A DNA stretch of 55,132 nucleotides, from contig JANINW010000005.1 of NCBI GenBank assembly GCA_024508935.1, positions 1-55,132 of the forward strand. Reading direction: 5' to 3'. A model generated the notes under the pieces. It ran no database searches, was not told the DNA's origin, and worked only from the letters and a program-made list of their open reading frames with translations. Position numbers and translations under genes: made by a program. Shown here in pieces: positions 7,952 to 15,826 of the stretch; the first letter of the stretch is position 1; every line of letters begins with the position of its first letter. The DNA is from Flavipsychrobacter sp. (lineage in GTDB: Bacteria; Bacteroidota; Bacteroidia; Chitinophagales; Chitinophagaceae).

Positions 7952-10471
7952 TTACAGACCGGCCTCATTCTTTTTTAGCCACGCAATATGTCTTTTGAAG
8001 CGGGTATATTTGATCGCTTCCAGCACAACCAGCATGCTTCCTGCCGCAATTACCGCTGATAAAAAATGTTTGTAGCCAGGAAATTCAAGGCTGAACACTC
8101 GCTGCATGGCCGGCAGGGCAATCATAATAAACAGCATAAGCAATGCTACGGACAACATTAAAATAGCCGCCCAGTTTCTGCCAGTAATAATGGAAGCAAA
8201 ACTCCTGGTTTTAGACAGGTTGGTAAGAATGAGAAACACATTGCCAATAACCAGCGATGAAAAAGCAATAGCCCGCACCTCCCCTTCCGTATGATGCTCC
8301 TGCAAAGACAAAAAGTAAACAACTAGCACCATGAATAGCAGCATAGCGCCTTCAAATATACTGTTGAGAATGCGGCCGGTGCCGAAAAACTTATGGTCTG
8401 TAGCACGCGGCGGGCGTTTCATTATATTCTTTTCTTCCTGCTCCGATTCGAATGCCACTGAACAAATAGGGTCAATAATCAACTCCATAAACACAATATG
8501 TAGCGGCATGAGCAAAAGCGGCAGACCGGGGAAAAATGCCGGTAATAATGTGAGACCAATAATAGGGATATGGATGGCCATTATGTAGGTCATGGCCTTT
8601 TGCAGGTTATCAAATATGCGTCTGCCAGAGCGTATAGCTGCTACTATTGAAGCAAAATTATCGTCCAGCAATACCATTGATGACGCTTCACGGGCTACAT
8701 CTGTACCCTTATTACCCATAGCTATGCCAATATGCGCAGCCTTCAAAGCAGGAGCATCATTCACGCCATCACCCGTCATGGCCACTATCTCATTATTAGC
8801 TTTCAGGGCTTGCACAATGCGCAGTTTCTGGTCTGGTACAACCCGGGCAAAGATGTTGATGTGGGGTATTTCTTTTCTTAAGTCCTCTTCGCTCATTTCT
8901 TCCAGCTCTGCCCCTGTAACCAGCTTCCCAGAAGGCTCGAGCCCTATCTGCGTGGCAATACTCCTTGCCGTAGCCGGAAAATCGCCGGTTATCATTATAA
9001 GCCTGATACCTGCATCTTTACATTGCTGTACTGCGGCCGGCACTTCCGGCCGTATAGGGTCTTCCAATGCTATAAGCCCAAGAAAATTAAAATTAAAATG
9101 ATGTTGTTTTTCCGGCAACTCGTTACCGCCCGTTGGCGCATTGGCCACGGCTATCACCCGGTAGCCTTCATCACCCATCTGCCGTACTACAGACATACAT
9201 GCGTCCAATTGGCTTCCTTGTATATCACACAATTTAAAAATAGCCTCAGGCGCACCTTTTGCGGATACAGAAATGATGTTCTCTTCATTCTCTGTCACAC
9301 GCGTCATAGCCAGCAACTCACGGCTCAGCGGGTATTCTTTTATAAGCCTGTAATCATCATCGCCATACAGGAAAACCGTTTTGTAAGCGTGGTCAATGGC
9401 CTTCTCCATCGGGTCTACAGAATCTTGTGCCGATGCCCTGCTGGCAGCCGTCATAAGTTCTGATAAATGGCCCTGCTTTTCTGAAAAGGTATTCTTGTAA
9501 AACAATTCGCTGCCATTGTATATGGCAGCTATTTCCATTTTGTTCTGCGTAATGGTACCTGTTTTATCCGCACACAATACTGTTGTGGCACCGAGGGCTT
9601 CTATTGCAGCGTCCTTCCGGGTAAGTACATTTTTCTTAGACAAGCGCCAGGAACCCAAAGCCAGGAAGACTGTCAATACCACCGGGAACTCTTCAGGCAA
9701 TATAGCTATAGATGCTGCTATACCATTAAGCAAAGACTGTATGAAATGACCGCGGGTGAAATAAAAGGCAAAAACAATACCCACACTAATTAAGGCACCG
9801 ATAATAAAAAGATTGCGCACCAGCACCTTCATTTCTTTCTGAAGGCGGGTCTCTTCCTGCGTTATGGTTTGCAAAGACACGCCGATCTTGCCCATTTCAG
9901 TAGCAATACCCGTAGCTATTACTTCAGCCAGTCCCCTGCCCTGTATAACCAGGGTACCATTAAATATCTTATTGTGATGCGCTGCATCTCCCGTTTTTGC
10001 TTCTTTAGCCACTGCCATAGACTCGCCTGTTAGTAAAGACTCATCCATTTTCAGGTTCAAACAATCCAGCACAATAGCATCAGCTGCTACCCTGTCCCCT
10101 TCGTTCAGTATCATTATATCACCCGGCACTATTTCGCGGCCGGGTACGCGTGCCTGTATCCCATCGCGAATGAGCAATACTTTTGGTGAAGAGAGCTTTT
10201 TCAGGGCACTCAATGCATGCTCTGTCTTCTGCGATTGGTAGAAAGTGATAAAAATAATGATGAGGATACTGGAAAAAAGGATGATCCCTTCCTGGTAATT
10301 GCCCAGCAAAATATACAGCAATCCGCCTGCGAGCAGCAAAATGAACATAGGCTCTTTTACCACCTCTATAGCTATCTGCCACAGGTTACGGCTCTTTTCG
10401 GCAGGTAGTTCGTTATACCCATGCTGTTTTAGCCTTTTCCCGGCTTCTTCAGTGCTTAATCCTTCCATCAT
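7952..10471 (-). CDS. Cation-translocating P-type ATPase
   Basis: 839-residue P-type ATPase. It opens with a cation-ATPase N-terminal domain (GLSTEEAGKRLKQHGYNEL), has the actuator loop LLTGES (146-151), the phosphorylation motif CADKTGTITQN with D302, the nucleotide-binding region and TGDGVNDAPALKAAHIG, then six C-terminal helices. Overall it resembles P2-type Ca2+/Na+ pumps. The M4 ion motif reads ILPEEFPVV instead of PEGLP, and the M6 region reads MELIIDPICSVAFESE instead of NLVTDG, so the transported ion is uncertain. It begins MM; the second ATG is equally possible. The neighbouring DUF3667 gene follows at 53 bases. Confidence 0.93.
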   Translation of the reverse strand: MMEGLSTEEAGKRLKQHGYNELPAEKSRNLWQIAIEVVKEPMFILLLAGGLLYILLGNYQEGIILFSSILIIIFITFYQSQKTEHALSALKKLSSPKVLLIRDGIQARVPGREIVPGDIMILNEGDRVAADAIVLDCLNLKMDESLLTGESMAVAKEAKTGDAAHHNKIFNGTLVIQGRGLAEVIATGIATEMGKIGVSLQTITQEETRLQKEMKVLVRNLFIIGALISVGIVFAFYFTRGHFIQSLLNGIAASIAILPEEFPVVLTVFLALGSWRLSKKNVLTRKDAAIEALGATTVLCADKTGTITQNKMEIAAIYNGSELFYKNTFSEKQGHLSELMTAASRASAQDSVDPMEKAIDHAYKTVFLYGDDDYRLIKEYPLSRELLAMTRVTENEENIISVSAKGAPEAIFKLCDIQGSQLDACMSVVRQMGDEGYRVIAVANAPTGGNELPEKQHHFNFNFLGLIALEDPIRPEVPAAVQQCKDAGIRLIMITGDFPATARSIATQIGLEPSGKLVTGAELEEMSEEDLRKEIPHINIFARVVPDQKLRIVQALKANNEIVAMTGDGVNDAPALKAAHIGIAMGNKGTDVAREASSMVLLDDNFASIVAAIRSGRRIFDNLQKAMTYIMAIHIPIIGLTLLPAFFPGLPLLLMPLHIVFMELIIDPICSVAFESEQEEKNIMKRPPRATDHKFFGTGRILNSIFEGAMLLFMVLVVYFLSLQEHHTEGEVRAIAFSSLVIGNVFLILTNLSKTRSFASIITGRNWAAILMLSVALLMLFIMIALPAMQRVFSLEFPGYKHFLSAVIAAGSMLVVLEAIKYTRFKRHIAWLKKNEAGL

Positions 10472-10674
10472 AAATCAACTGCAATCTGGCAAAACCAAGT
10501 TAAAACAAATCTGTTGCCGGTCATATAGAAAACTGACCATTATCACCTCAATACCCACGCACCCAATCCGTTAAAGCAGGGTTAATAATTATTTACATAT
10601 AAAAGTCCGCTCATAATTTATCCTATATTAGCGTATTGAATTACCCCTTCTTTTACCATAATAATTAAGAACAA

Positions 10675-11184
10675 ATGAAGCGTTTGTATAAGATGATATT
10701 GCCTGCAATTGCCATTCTGATGCTGTTGAACAGTAAGGCGCAGGCACAGGAGGTAAAGAATGGCCTAACCTGGTATACTAATATCAACCAGGCCTACGAA
10801 TTATCTAAGAAAGTAAAGAAACCCATATTCGCATTCTTTACCGGCAGTGATTGGTGCGGATGGTGCCACAGGCTGGAACATAATGTTTTTGACAAGGCTG
10901 GTTTTAAGGATTGGGCGAAGAAAAATGTGATATTGCTGGAGCTTGATTTTCCCCGCAATAAACAATTGCCCGAAGACCTGGCCCGCCAGAATAATGACCT
11001 GCAACAGTTCTTTAAGGTACCTGGTTTCCCTACTATCTGGATATTTAATATGGACAAAGACAAGGCGACCAATAAATTCAATATATCGGCTTTAGGTTCA
11101 TTGGGATATCCTAAATCGGAACCGGGTAAGGAAGAAATTGCATTTCTTGATAATGCCAATAATATTCTAAAGAATAAAAATTAA
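10675..11184 (+). CDS. Secreted thioredoxin-family protein
   Basis: 169 residues. The signal peptide MKRLYKMILPAIAILMLLNSKAQAQ is followed by a thioredoxin-like domain of the Thioredoxin_7 or DUF255-like type. The redox site is FTGSDWCGWCHRLE (C61-x-x-C64), with a cis-Pro segment FFKVPGFPTIWIF. This variety is found in the periplasm of Bacteroidota and probably reduces or isomerises disulfides in exported proteins. It stands alone, and a 17-bp terminator stem separates it from the anti-sigma gene. The 203-base gap before it shows no convincing promoter or small gene. Confidence 0.9.
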   Translation: MKRLYKMILPAIAILMLLNSKAQAQEVKNGLTWYTNINQAYELSKKVKKPIFAFFTGSDWCGWCHRLEHNVFDKAGFKDWAKKNVILLELDFPRNKQLPEDLARQNNDLQQFFKVPGFPTIWIFNMDKDKATNKFNISALGSLGYPKSEPGKEEIAFLDNANNILKNKN

Positions 11185-11220
11185 ACAAAAAAGGCTTACG
11201 ATTCGTAAGCCTTTTTTGTT
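11184..11220. terminator. Strong bidirectional terminator
   Basis: A perfect 17-bp stem (11184-11200 with 11204-11220) carries GGCTTACG and CGTAAGCC at the tip, a 3-base loop, and A6/T6 tracts in the stem. It lies between the convergent thioredoxin and anti-sigma genes, so it can end transcripts from both sides. Confidence 0.85.
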
Positions 11221-11234
11221 TTTTTGAGGGGACA

Positions 11235-11891
11235 TTATAAAGATACGAAAGCATATTTGCCAGCTATTGTATCGTCCCTCATACTATTATGTCTTGTTTG
11301 GTTGGGTGTGGCTCCCATTTCTTTTACCGACAATATATTTACATCCATAGCCGGCACATTAGCATGAGCGCTGCGCTGTACTATTGCTTCGATGGCTGAT
11401 GCTCTGCCCTGCTTTTGCTTACTGCCATCCGGCTGTGCTTTCCCTTCAAGATACACCGTATCATGAAGGGTTTTCGGCGCGGATGCAACCTGCCTGGTGA
11501 CGTACACCGTATCCCTCGAGGCCAGGCTCAAATCGTTTAAGCGTTTAGGGCTCAGCAGGCTATAAGCCAGGCCCGACGAAAGACACAATAACAGCACTGC
11601 AGCTGCTTTCCATAGGGTCAAGGGGCTGGCATTGAAAGAGATTATTTTCTTCGGTGGATATCGTTTATCGAAATGATCCAGCAATATTTGTTTACGTGCA
11701 TGGTTATTGGGCACCCGACTGCCTTTTGCCACGTCCATTATATCATTGCAGGCATCATGCATTTCGGCATAGACCTCCCGGTTCATGTATTGCAACACTT
11801 CCTGTTGCTTACTAATATCCAGCTCTTCAAAACTATATTGCTGTATCCAGTCGTACACATGCACAGGTATTTTTTCAGCACTATTTTCCAT
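11235..11891 (-). CDS. Probable membrane-bound anti-sigma factor
   Basis: 218 residues with no clear database-type signature, but its context and layout are those of an anti-sigma factor. Residues 1-85 are cytoplasmic and acidic/helical, residues about 92-111 (LWKAAAVLLLCLSSGLAYSLL) form a single membrane helix, and the rest is a hydrophilic, presumably periplasmic tail ending YAFVSL. It overlaps the 3' end of the sigma-factor gene by 11 bases, which indicates translational coupling. The cytoplasmic part would hold the sigma factor inactive until a signal arrives. No ZAS (HxxxCxxC) motif is visible. Confidence 0.7.
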   Translation of the reverse strand: MENSAEKIPVHVYDWIQQYSFEELDISKQQEVLQYMNREVYAEMHDACNDIMDVAKGSRVPNNHARKQILLDHFDKRYPPKKIISFNASPLTLWKAAAVLLLCLSSGLAYSLLSPKRLNDLSLASRDTVYVTRQVASAPKTLHDTVYLEGKAQPDGSKQKQGRASAIEAIVQRSAHANVPAMDVNILSVKEMGATPNQTRHNSMRDDTIAGKYAFVSL

Positions 11892-12456
11892 TAGTGAAAT
11901 CTTTTAAATGGTAAGCAAATTTGCGCAGCAGGTAATAAATGCCCGATTTTACAGAACCTTCGGGTATATTCATTACTGCTGCTACTTCTTTTATACTCAG
12001 TTCCTGCTCAAAACGCAGCAGGTAAATATTTTTCTCTTTTTCGTTCAGTTCTGCAAAAATGGAACTGATGCAATCCTTAAGGATACGGTAGTCTGCCCTG
12101 TGATGTATATCTACCTGCGCAGAATGATGCGGCATTATGTGCTCCCGCATAAGTCTGGAACGATTTTGCTCATCCCGTATGGAATTACGACATGCATTAG
12201 CCGTAACAGTATACACCCAGGTAGAAAACTTTCTTGTTTCATCAAACATCTGTGGCCTTTCTATCACCTTTACAAATACATCCTGTACTATATCTTCTGC
12301 CCGCTGCTGTTCAGCTACAAAGCCATAGGCATACCATGTTAGTTTTTCAAAATACCTGTTGTAAAGCATTTCGAAAGATTTTCGGTCTCCCTTAGCAATG
12401 AACTTCATTAACAGTTCATCAGGCGTATTATCTGATATCTTGTTGAACCCGAGCAC
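11881..12456 (-). CDS. ECF-type RNA polymerase sigma factor
   Basis: 191 residues with the two ECF regions. Sigma region 2 spans about residues 18-95 (FIAKGDRKSFEMLYNRYF, AEDIVQDVFVKVIE, FSTWVYTVTANACRNSIRDE). Region 4 spans about 125-185 (ISSIFAELNEKEKNIYLLRFEQELSIKEVAAVMNIPEGSVKSGIYYLLRKF). It redirects RNA polymerase to a small regulon, probably in response to an envelope signal sensed by the downstream anti-sigma factor. The start is GTG 12456, only 5 bases after the stop of the secreted-protein gene upstream, so the three genes form one operon. Confidence 0.93.
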   Translation of the reverse strand: MLGFNKISDNTPDELLMKFIAKGDRKSFEMLYNRYFEKLTWYAYGFVAEQQRAEDIVQDVFVKVIERPQMFDETRKFSTWVYTVTANACRNSIRDEQNRSRLMREHIMPHHSAQVDIHHRADYRILKDCISSIFAELNEKEKNIYLLRFEQELSIKEVAAVMNIPEGSVKSGIYYLLRKFAYHLKDFTNGK

Positions 12457-12461
12457 TGTTT

Positions 12462-13631
12462 TTATTTTCTTGCCAGGTGTTCTTTTACGTCTTGCTCGCT
12501 TTCACTGTCTTTGCTTATATTCAATAGCTTTTCCTTTATCCATTCCTGCCTTTGCACATCGCCGCTGGTTTTATAGTGGTCATATAGTTTCAGCATAGGC
12601 ACGATATAATTGGTATTGATGAGCTTTACCAGTTCTGCAGAAATATCTTTGTAAAATGGCTTACTGATATAATCCAGCGCGTACATCTGCTCAAAGTTTT
12701 TCTTCATAACAGCCATATTATCCATAGGGGCTTTGCTGTATTTATATGCCAGCCCGGTGAGGTATAAATTGTCTTCTATACTCTTCAGCGCCTCTTTATA
12801 GCCGGCGGCCGTTAGTGTTATATAAGTGGGAAAGTGCATTTTGTTCTCAGCAATATTTTTGATGAAGCTATTTTCAAAACGCCTGCGCTCTTCCGTTTCC
12901 CTGGCAGCATCCCAGTGTATATCCCAGGGTTCTATGCCTAGTTCTTTAAATAATTTGGCCCTGTAATCATCTATCAGTATAAGACTCAGGTTTATAAGAT
13001 GGATATCGCGGCGAATGCCCAATGATTGCAGTACCCATACCGGGTAAGTATCATTATCACCTACCGCAATCAATATTGCATTAGGTTCTGCCCCCATCAT
13101 TACGTTATAGTTGTAATACATCATACCGGCTGAAACCTGGCCTGCGTCATACTTTTTCTTTGAGTATTCATCCCGTATAGAAATATCCTGCGTGGTTTCA
13201 CCCCAGTTGATCATGTAATCATAGTGCTCTGTGCGACCAGTTCCCAATTCGGCAGCCTTTTTAAGGTAAGGCCATAATTTATTGTCTCCTCCACCAGCCA
13301 TATACTTGCTTAGGTTGTATTCGTAAGTATTTGGTATGGCATTACCCATGTCGTCTATGATCTTTATTATAGTTTTATTCTTTTCTTCCTCGCTACGTTT
13401 ATCAGAGGTATCGTGAAACGCCAGCATGCGGTTGGCTTTGTAGTAATTATACCAGGCCGTGGCGTCTTTGTCATTTTTATCAACCAGCTTCTTCCAGGCT
13501 GCAGACTGGTCCTTATACCATTGCACGGGATATTGCACGCGGCTGTACCCGGGAACAGGTTCTGCTTTTTGAGCGAACGCTGATACCGATAGTAAGCAAA
13601 GTATTGCTAAGAGATTAAATTTCATGTTCAT
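12462..13631 (-). CDS. Exported protein resembling the C-terminal soluble part of DUF2723 proteins
   Basis: 389 residues. It has a signal peptide (MKFNLLAILCLLSVSAFAQ, starting at ATG 13631 or the ATG two codons later). Residues 180-215 contain ILIAVGDNDTYPVWVLQSLG and RRDIHLINLSLI, which is the motif GDNDTyPlWyLQ...GvR.DV.vvNlSl found in the soluble tail of the membrane-anchored DUF2723 (protein O-mannosyltransferase-like) proteins of Bacteroidota. No transmembrane helices are seen after the signal peptide. The rest looks helical and TPR-like. It lies first in the operon with the ECF sigma and anti-sigma genes. Function unknown; it could be a signal-sensing or regulated envelope protein. Confidence 0.55.
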   Translation of the reverse strand: MNMKFNLLAILCLLSVSAFAQKAEPVPGYSRVQYPVQWYKDQSAAWKKLVDKNDKDATAWYNYYKANRMLAFHDTSDKRSEEEKNKTIIKIIDDMGNAIPNTYEYNLSKYMAGGGDNKLWPYLKKAAELGTGRTEHYDYMINWGETTQDISIRDEYSKKKYDAGQVSAGMMYYNYNVMMGAEPNAILIAVGDNDTYPVWVLQSLGIRRDIHLINLSLILIDDYRAKLFKELGIEPWDIHWDAARETEERRRFENSFIKNIAENKMHFPTYITLTAAGYKEALKSIEDNLYLTGLAYKYSKAPMDNMAVMKKNFEQMYALDYISKPFYKDISAELVKLINTNYIVPMLKLYDHYKTSGDVQRQEWIKEKLLNISKDSESEQDVKEHLARK

Positions 13632-13707
13632 ATCCTTAAGTATTTACTTATACCCGCATACGCCTGTTAAGTTCAAACAAACGATCTTGTAAAAGAAACA
13701 AGCAGAC

Positions 13708-13731
13708 ACACTTTAACTTTTCTTAAAGTGT
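13708..13731. promoter_or_regulatory. Perfect hairpin/palindrome upstream of the sigma-factor operon
   Basis: ACACTTTAA (13708-13716) pairs perfectly with TTAAAGTGT (13723-13731) around a 6-base loop. It lies in the gap after the 13763-14272 gene and 77 bases upstream of the sigma-operon start. The AT-rich stem, with a T-rich stretch following on the minus strand, allows either a weak terminator or an operator. Confidence 0.4.
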
Positions 13732-13762
13732 TGGGTACTGGAAAAGAGGGGGTGGGAGAAAC

Positions 13763-14272
13763 TTAGAAATACCCCAGGTATAGCTTGGAATAGGTGGTAT
13801 ATTCTATATTCAGTTCATCTCCCTGGTCCATAGTTTGATAGTCATTTTGCCCCACTTCTATGCTTAGCTTATTGGGAGAATTAAGGTAGAAATAGTATGT
13901 GTTATTGAGCGGCATGTATTGCTTGCGCGTTATATGTGTTCGCTCAATGGTCTTGGTTTGATACTTCAGGTCTTCCTGTACTCTAAACAAGGTACGGCGA
14001 TAAGATATATAGATTACCGCACCTGCAAAGCAGCACATAAACAGTAAGCCAGCAAAATAATGCAGCAGGGAAAAATGATAATGCTGATCGAGGCGGTTAA
14101 AAGGTTCATCGGGCACCCAGCAGGCCCCTAAAGGTATAATGCAGCTTACAACAGCAAATATCCGTATTACTTTTTTGAACTGCTGACGCTCGCGCACTTC
14201 CTTACGCCGGAGAAATGAAAGCTCTTCAGGCACCAGCGGTTCATTATAACGGTATAGCTGCAGTTGCTGCAT
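13763..14272 (-). CDS. Hypothetical two-helix membrane protein
   Basis: A 169-residue protein that I do not recognise. It is basic and cytoplasmic at the start (YRYNEPLVPEELSFLRRKEVRERQQFKKV), then has two hydrophobic stretches, IRIFAVVSCIIPLGACWV and LLHYFAGLLFMCCFAGAVIYISY, and ends with a hydrophilic domain containing TITRKQYMPLNNTYYFYLNS. ATG 14272, 12 bases after the M32 carboxypeptidase stop, was chosen because the longer reading would overlap that gene by 85 bases. It is therefore probably the second gene of a pair with the carboxypeptidase. No catalytic motif is visible. Confidence 0.6.
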   Translation of the reverse strand: MQQLQLYRYNEPLVPEELSFLRRKEVRERQQFKKVIRIFAVVSCIIPLGACWVPDEPFNRLDQHYHFSLLHYFAGLLFMCCFAGAVIYISYRRTLFRVQEDLKYQTKTIERTHITRKQYMPLNNTYYFYLNSPNKLSIEVGQNDYQTMDQGDELNIEYTTYSKLYLGYF

Positions 14273-14283
14273 CTTCTGTGTTT

Positions 14284-15792
14284 TTAACCATATATACCGG
14301 TATATTTCTCGGTAGCATATTGCATGAACACTGAGAAATTCAATCCTTCGCCCGTCACCTTTTTGCAAAGTTCATCGGCTTTATATCGACGGCCATATTG
14401 GTGTATATTAGTCCTGAGCCATTGCAGCAACTGTGCAAACTCACCCTGCTCCACTTGCTGCGCCAGGCCGGGTATATCCTTTTTTGCCTGCGCGAAATAT
14501 TGAGCAGCATAAAAGCTACCCAGTGAATAGGTAGGAAAATAACCAAAGCTGCCATGGCTCCAGTGTACATCCTGCAATACTCCCTGCTTATCGTCCGGCG
14601 GTGTAACGCCCAGGTATTTTTGGTAAGCCGTATTCCATGCGTCGCGCAGGTCTTTAGGTGACAAAGTGCCCGATATCAGTCCTTTCTCTATTTCATACCG
14701 TATCAGCACATGAAAATGGTAGGTCACCTCATCTGCTTCTGTCCGCACCAGGGACGGTTCCACCTTGTTCATACCTTTGTAAAAAGCGTCTAGCGAAACA
14801 TCAGCAAGCTGCTCTTTAAAGCTTTGTTGCAGTACAGGGTAGAAATACTTCCATGCCCCCAGGCTGCGTCCTATACAGTTTTCCCATAGCCTCGACTGCG
14901 ATTCATGTACAGCAAGAGAAGCGGCAGCGCCCAGCGGCAAGCCATATTGGTCATGCGGTAAGCCTTGCTCATACAAGGCATGCCCGCCTTCATGTATACT
15001 GCTCCAAAGCAGTGATGCAAAATTATCCTCATCTACCCGCGTAGTTACCCGTACATCAGTAGGCGCGAAAGAAGTTGTAAAAGGATGTTCTGAAATATCC
15101 TGCCTCCCTGCATCGAAATCATATCCCATCTTATGCAGCACATGCAATGAAAAATCCCATTGCTGTTGTTTGGGGTAATGGCGGTAGAAGAAACTATCAT
15201 CTACCTGGTGCGCCTGTTTTATTTTACCCAGTAATGGCGGCAATTGCTCTTTCACCTCTGCAAATACAGGGTCCAGCATAGCTACGGTAGCCCCTCTTTC
15301 ATATTCGTTCAGCAAAGCATCATACGGATGACCTTCATACCCGAGCATATCGGCCATCTGCTTCTGCAGGGCGATCATTTTCTCCAATTCGGGTGCATAA
15401 ATACTATAGTTATTTTCCTTCCGCGCCTTTAACCATGCATTATAACTGGCACTGGTCTGCATTGTTAGTTGCTCAACAAATGCCGGTGGTAATTTTTTGT
15501 TCTTTTCATAGTCTTCAACACTTAGACGGATATTCTGTTTTTCCGTATCGTCCAGCCCATTGCCGGCGCTAAGCGTATGAAGTACATCACCGTAGTCATC
15601 TGATGTGGTAAGCTCGTGGGCCATAGACGTCAGTGTAGCAAGCTGCCTGCCCCTAAACTCAAAACCTTTTTGCGGCATATAAGTTTCCTGGTCCCAGCCG
15701 AGTACGGCTGCTGCATTACCCAGGTCTGCTGCTTTCTGTGCGGTTTCTTTATATGCTTCGTATAACTCCCGGCTTGATCGTTCCTGTGCCAT
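14284..15792 (-). CDS. Carboxypeptidase M32 (Taq family)
   Basis: 502 residues, the standard length of the M32 zinc carboxypeptidases. The zinc motif is SSIHEGGHALYEQGLP with H267, E268, H271, and the third ligand falls about 30 residues later in the E-containing helix (HESQSRLWENCIGRS). DVRVTTRVDEDNF is the characteristic pre-motif and YHFHVLIRYEIEKGLISG the usual substrate-pocket segment. It removes C-terminal residues from peptides, with broad specificity. Cytoplasmic, with no signal peptide. Upstream is relA/spoT on the same strand (34 bases), downstream the two-helix membrane protein. Confidence 0.97.
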   Translation of the reverse strand: MAQERSSRELYEAYKETAQKAADLGNAAAVLGWDQETYMPQKGFEFRGRQLATLTSMAHELTTSDDYGDVLHTLSAGNGLDDTEKQNIRLSVEDYEKNKKLPPAFVEQLTMQTSASYNAWLKARKENNYSIYAPELEKMIALQKQMADMLGYEGHPYDALLNEYERGATVAMLDPVFAEVKEQLPPLLGKIKQAHQVDDSFFYRHYPKQQQWDFSLHVLHKMGYDFDAGRQDISEHPFTTSFAPTDVRVTTRVDEDNFASLLWSSIHEGGHALYEQGLPHDQYGLPLGAAASLAVHESQSRLWENCIGRSLGAWKYFYPVLQQSFKEQLADVSLDAFYKGMNKVEPSLVRTEADEVTYHFHVLIRYEIEKGLISGTLSPKDLRDAWNTAYQKYLGVTPPDDKQGVLQDVHWSHGSFGYFPTYSLGSFYAAQYFAQAKKDIPGLAQQVEQGEFAQLLQWLRTNIHQYGRRYKADELCKKVTGEGLNFSVFMQYATEKYTGIYG

Positions 15793-15826
15793 TCTTTATA
15801 GTAGTGGTAAACTATGATTAATGTTA

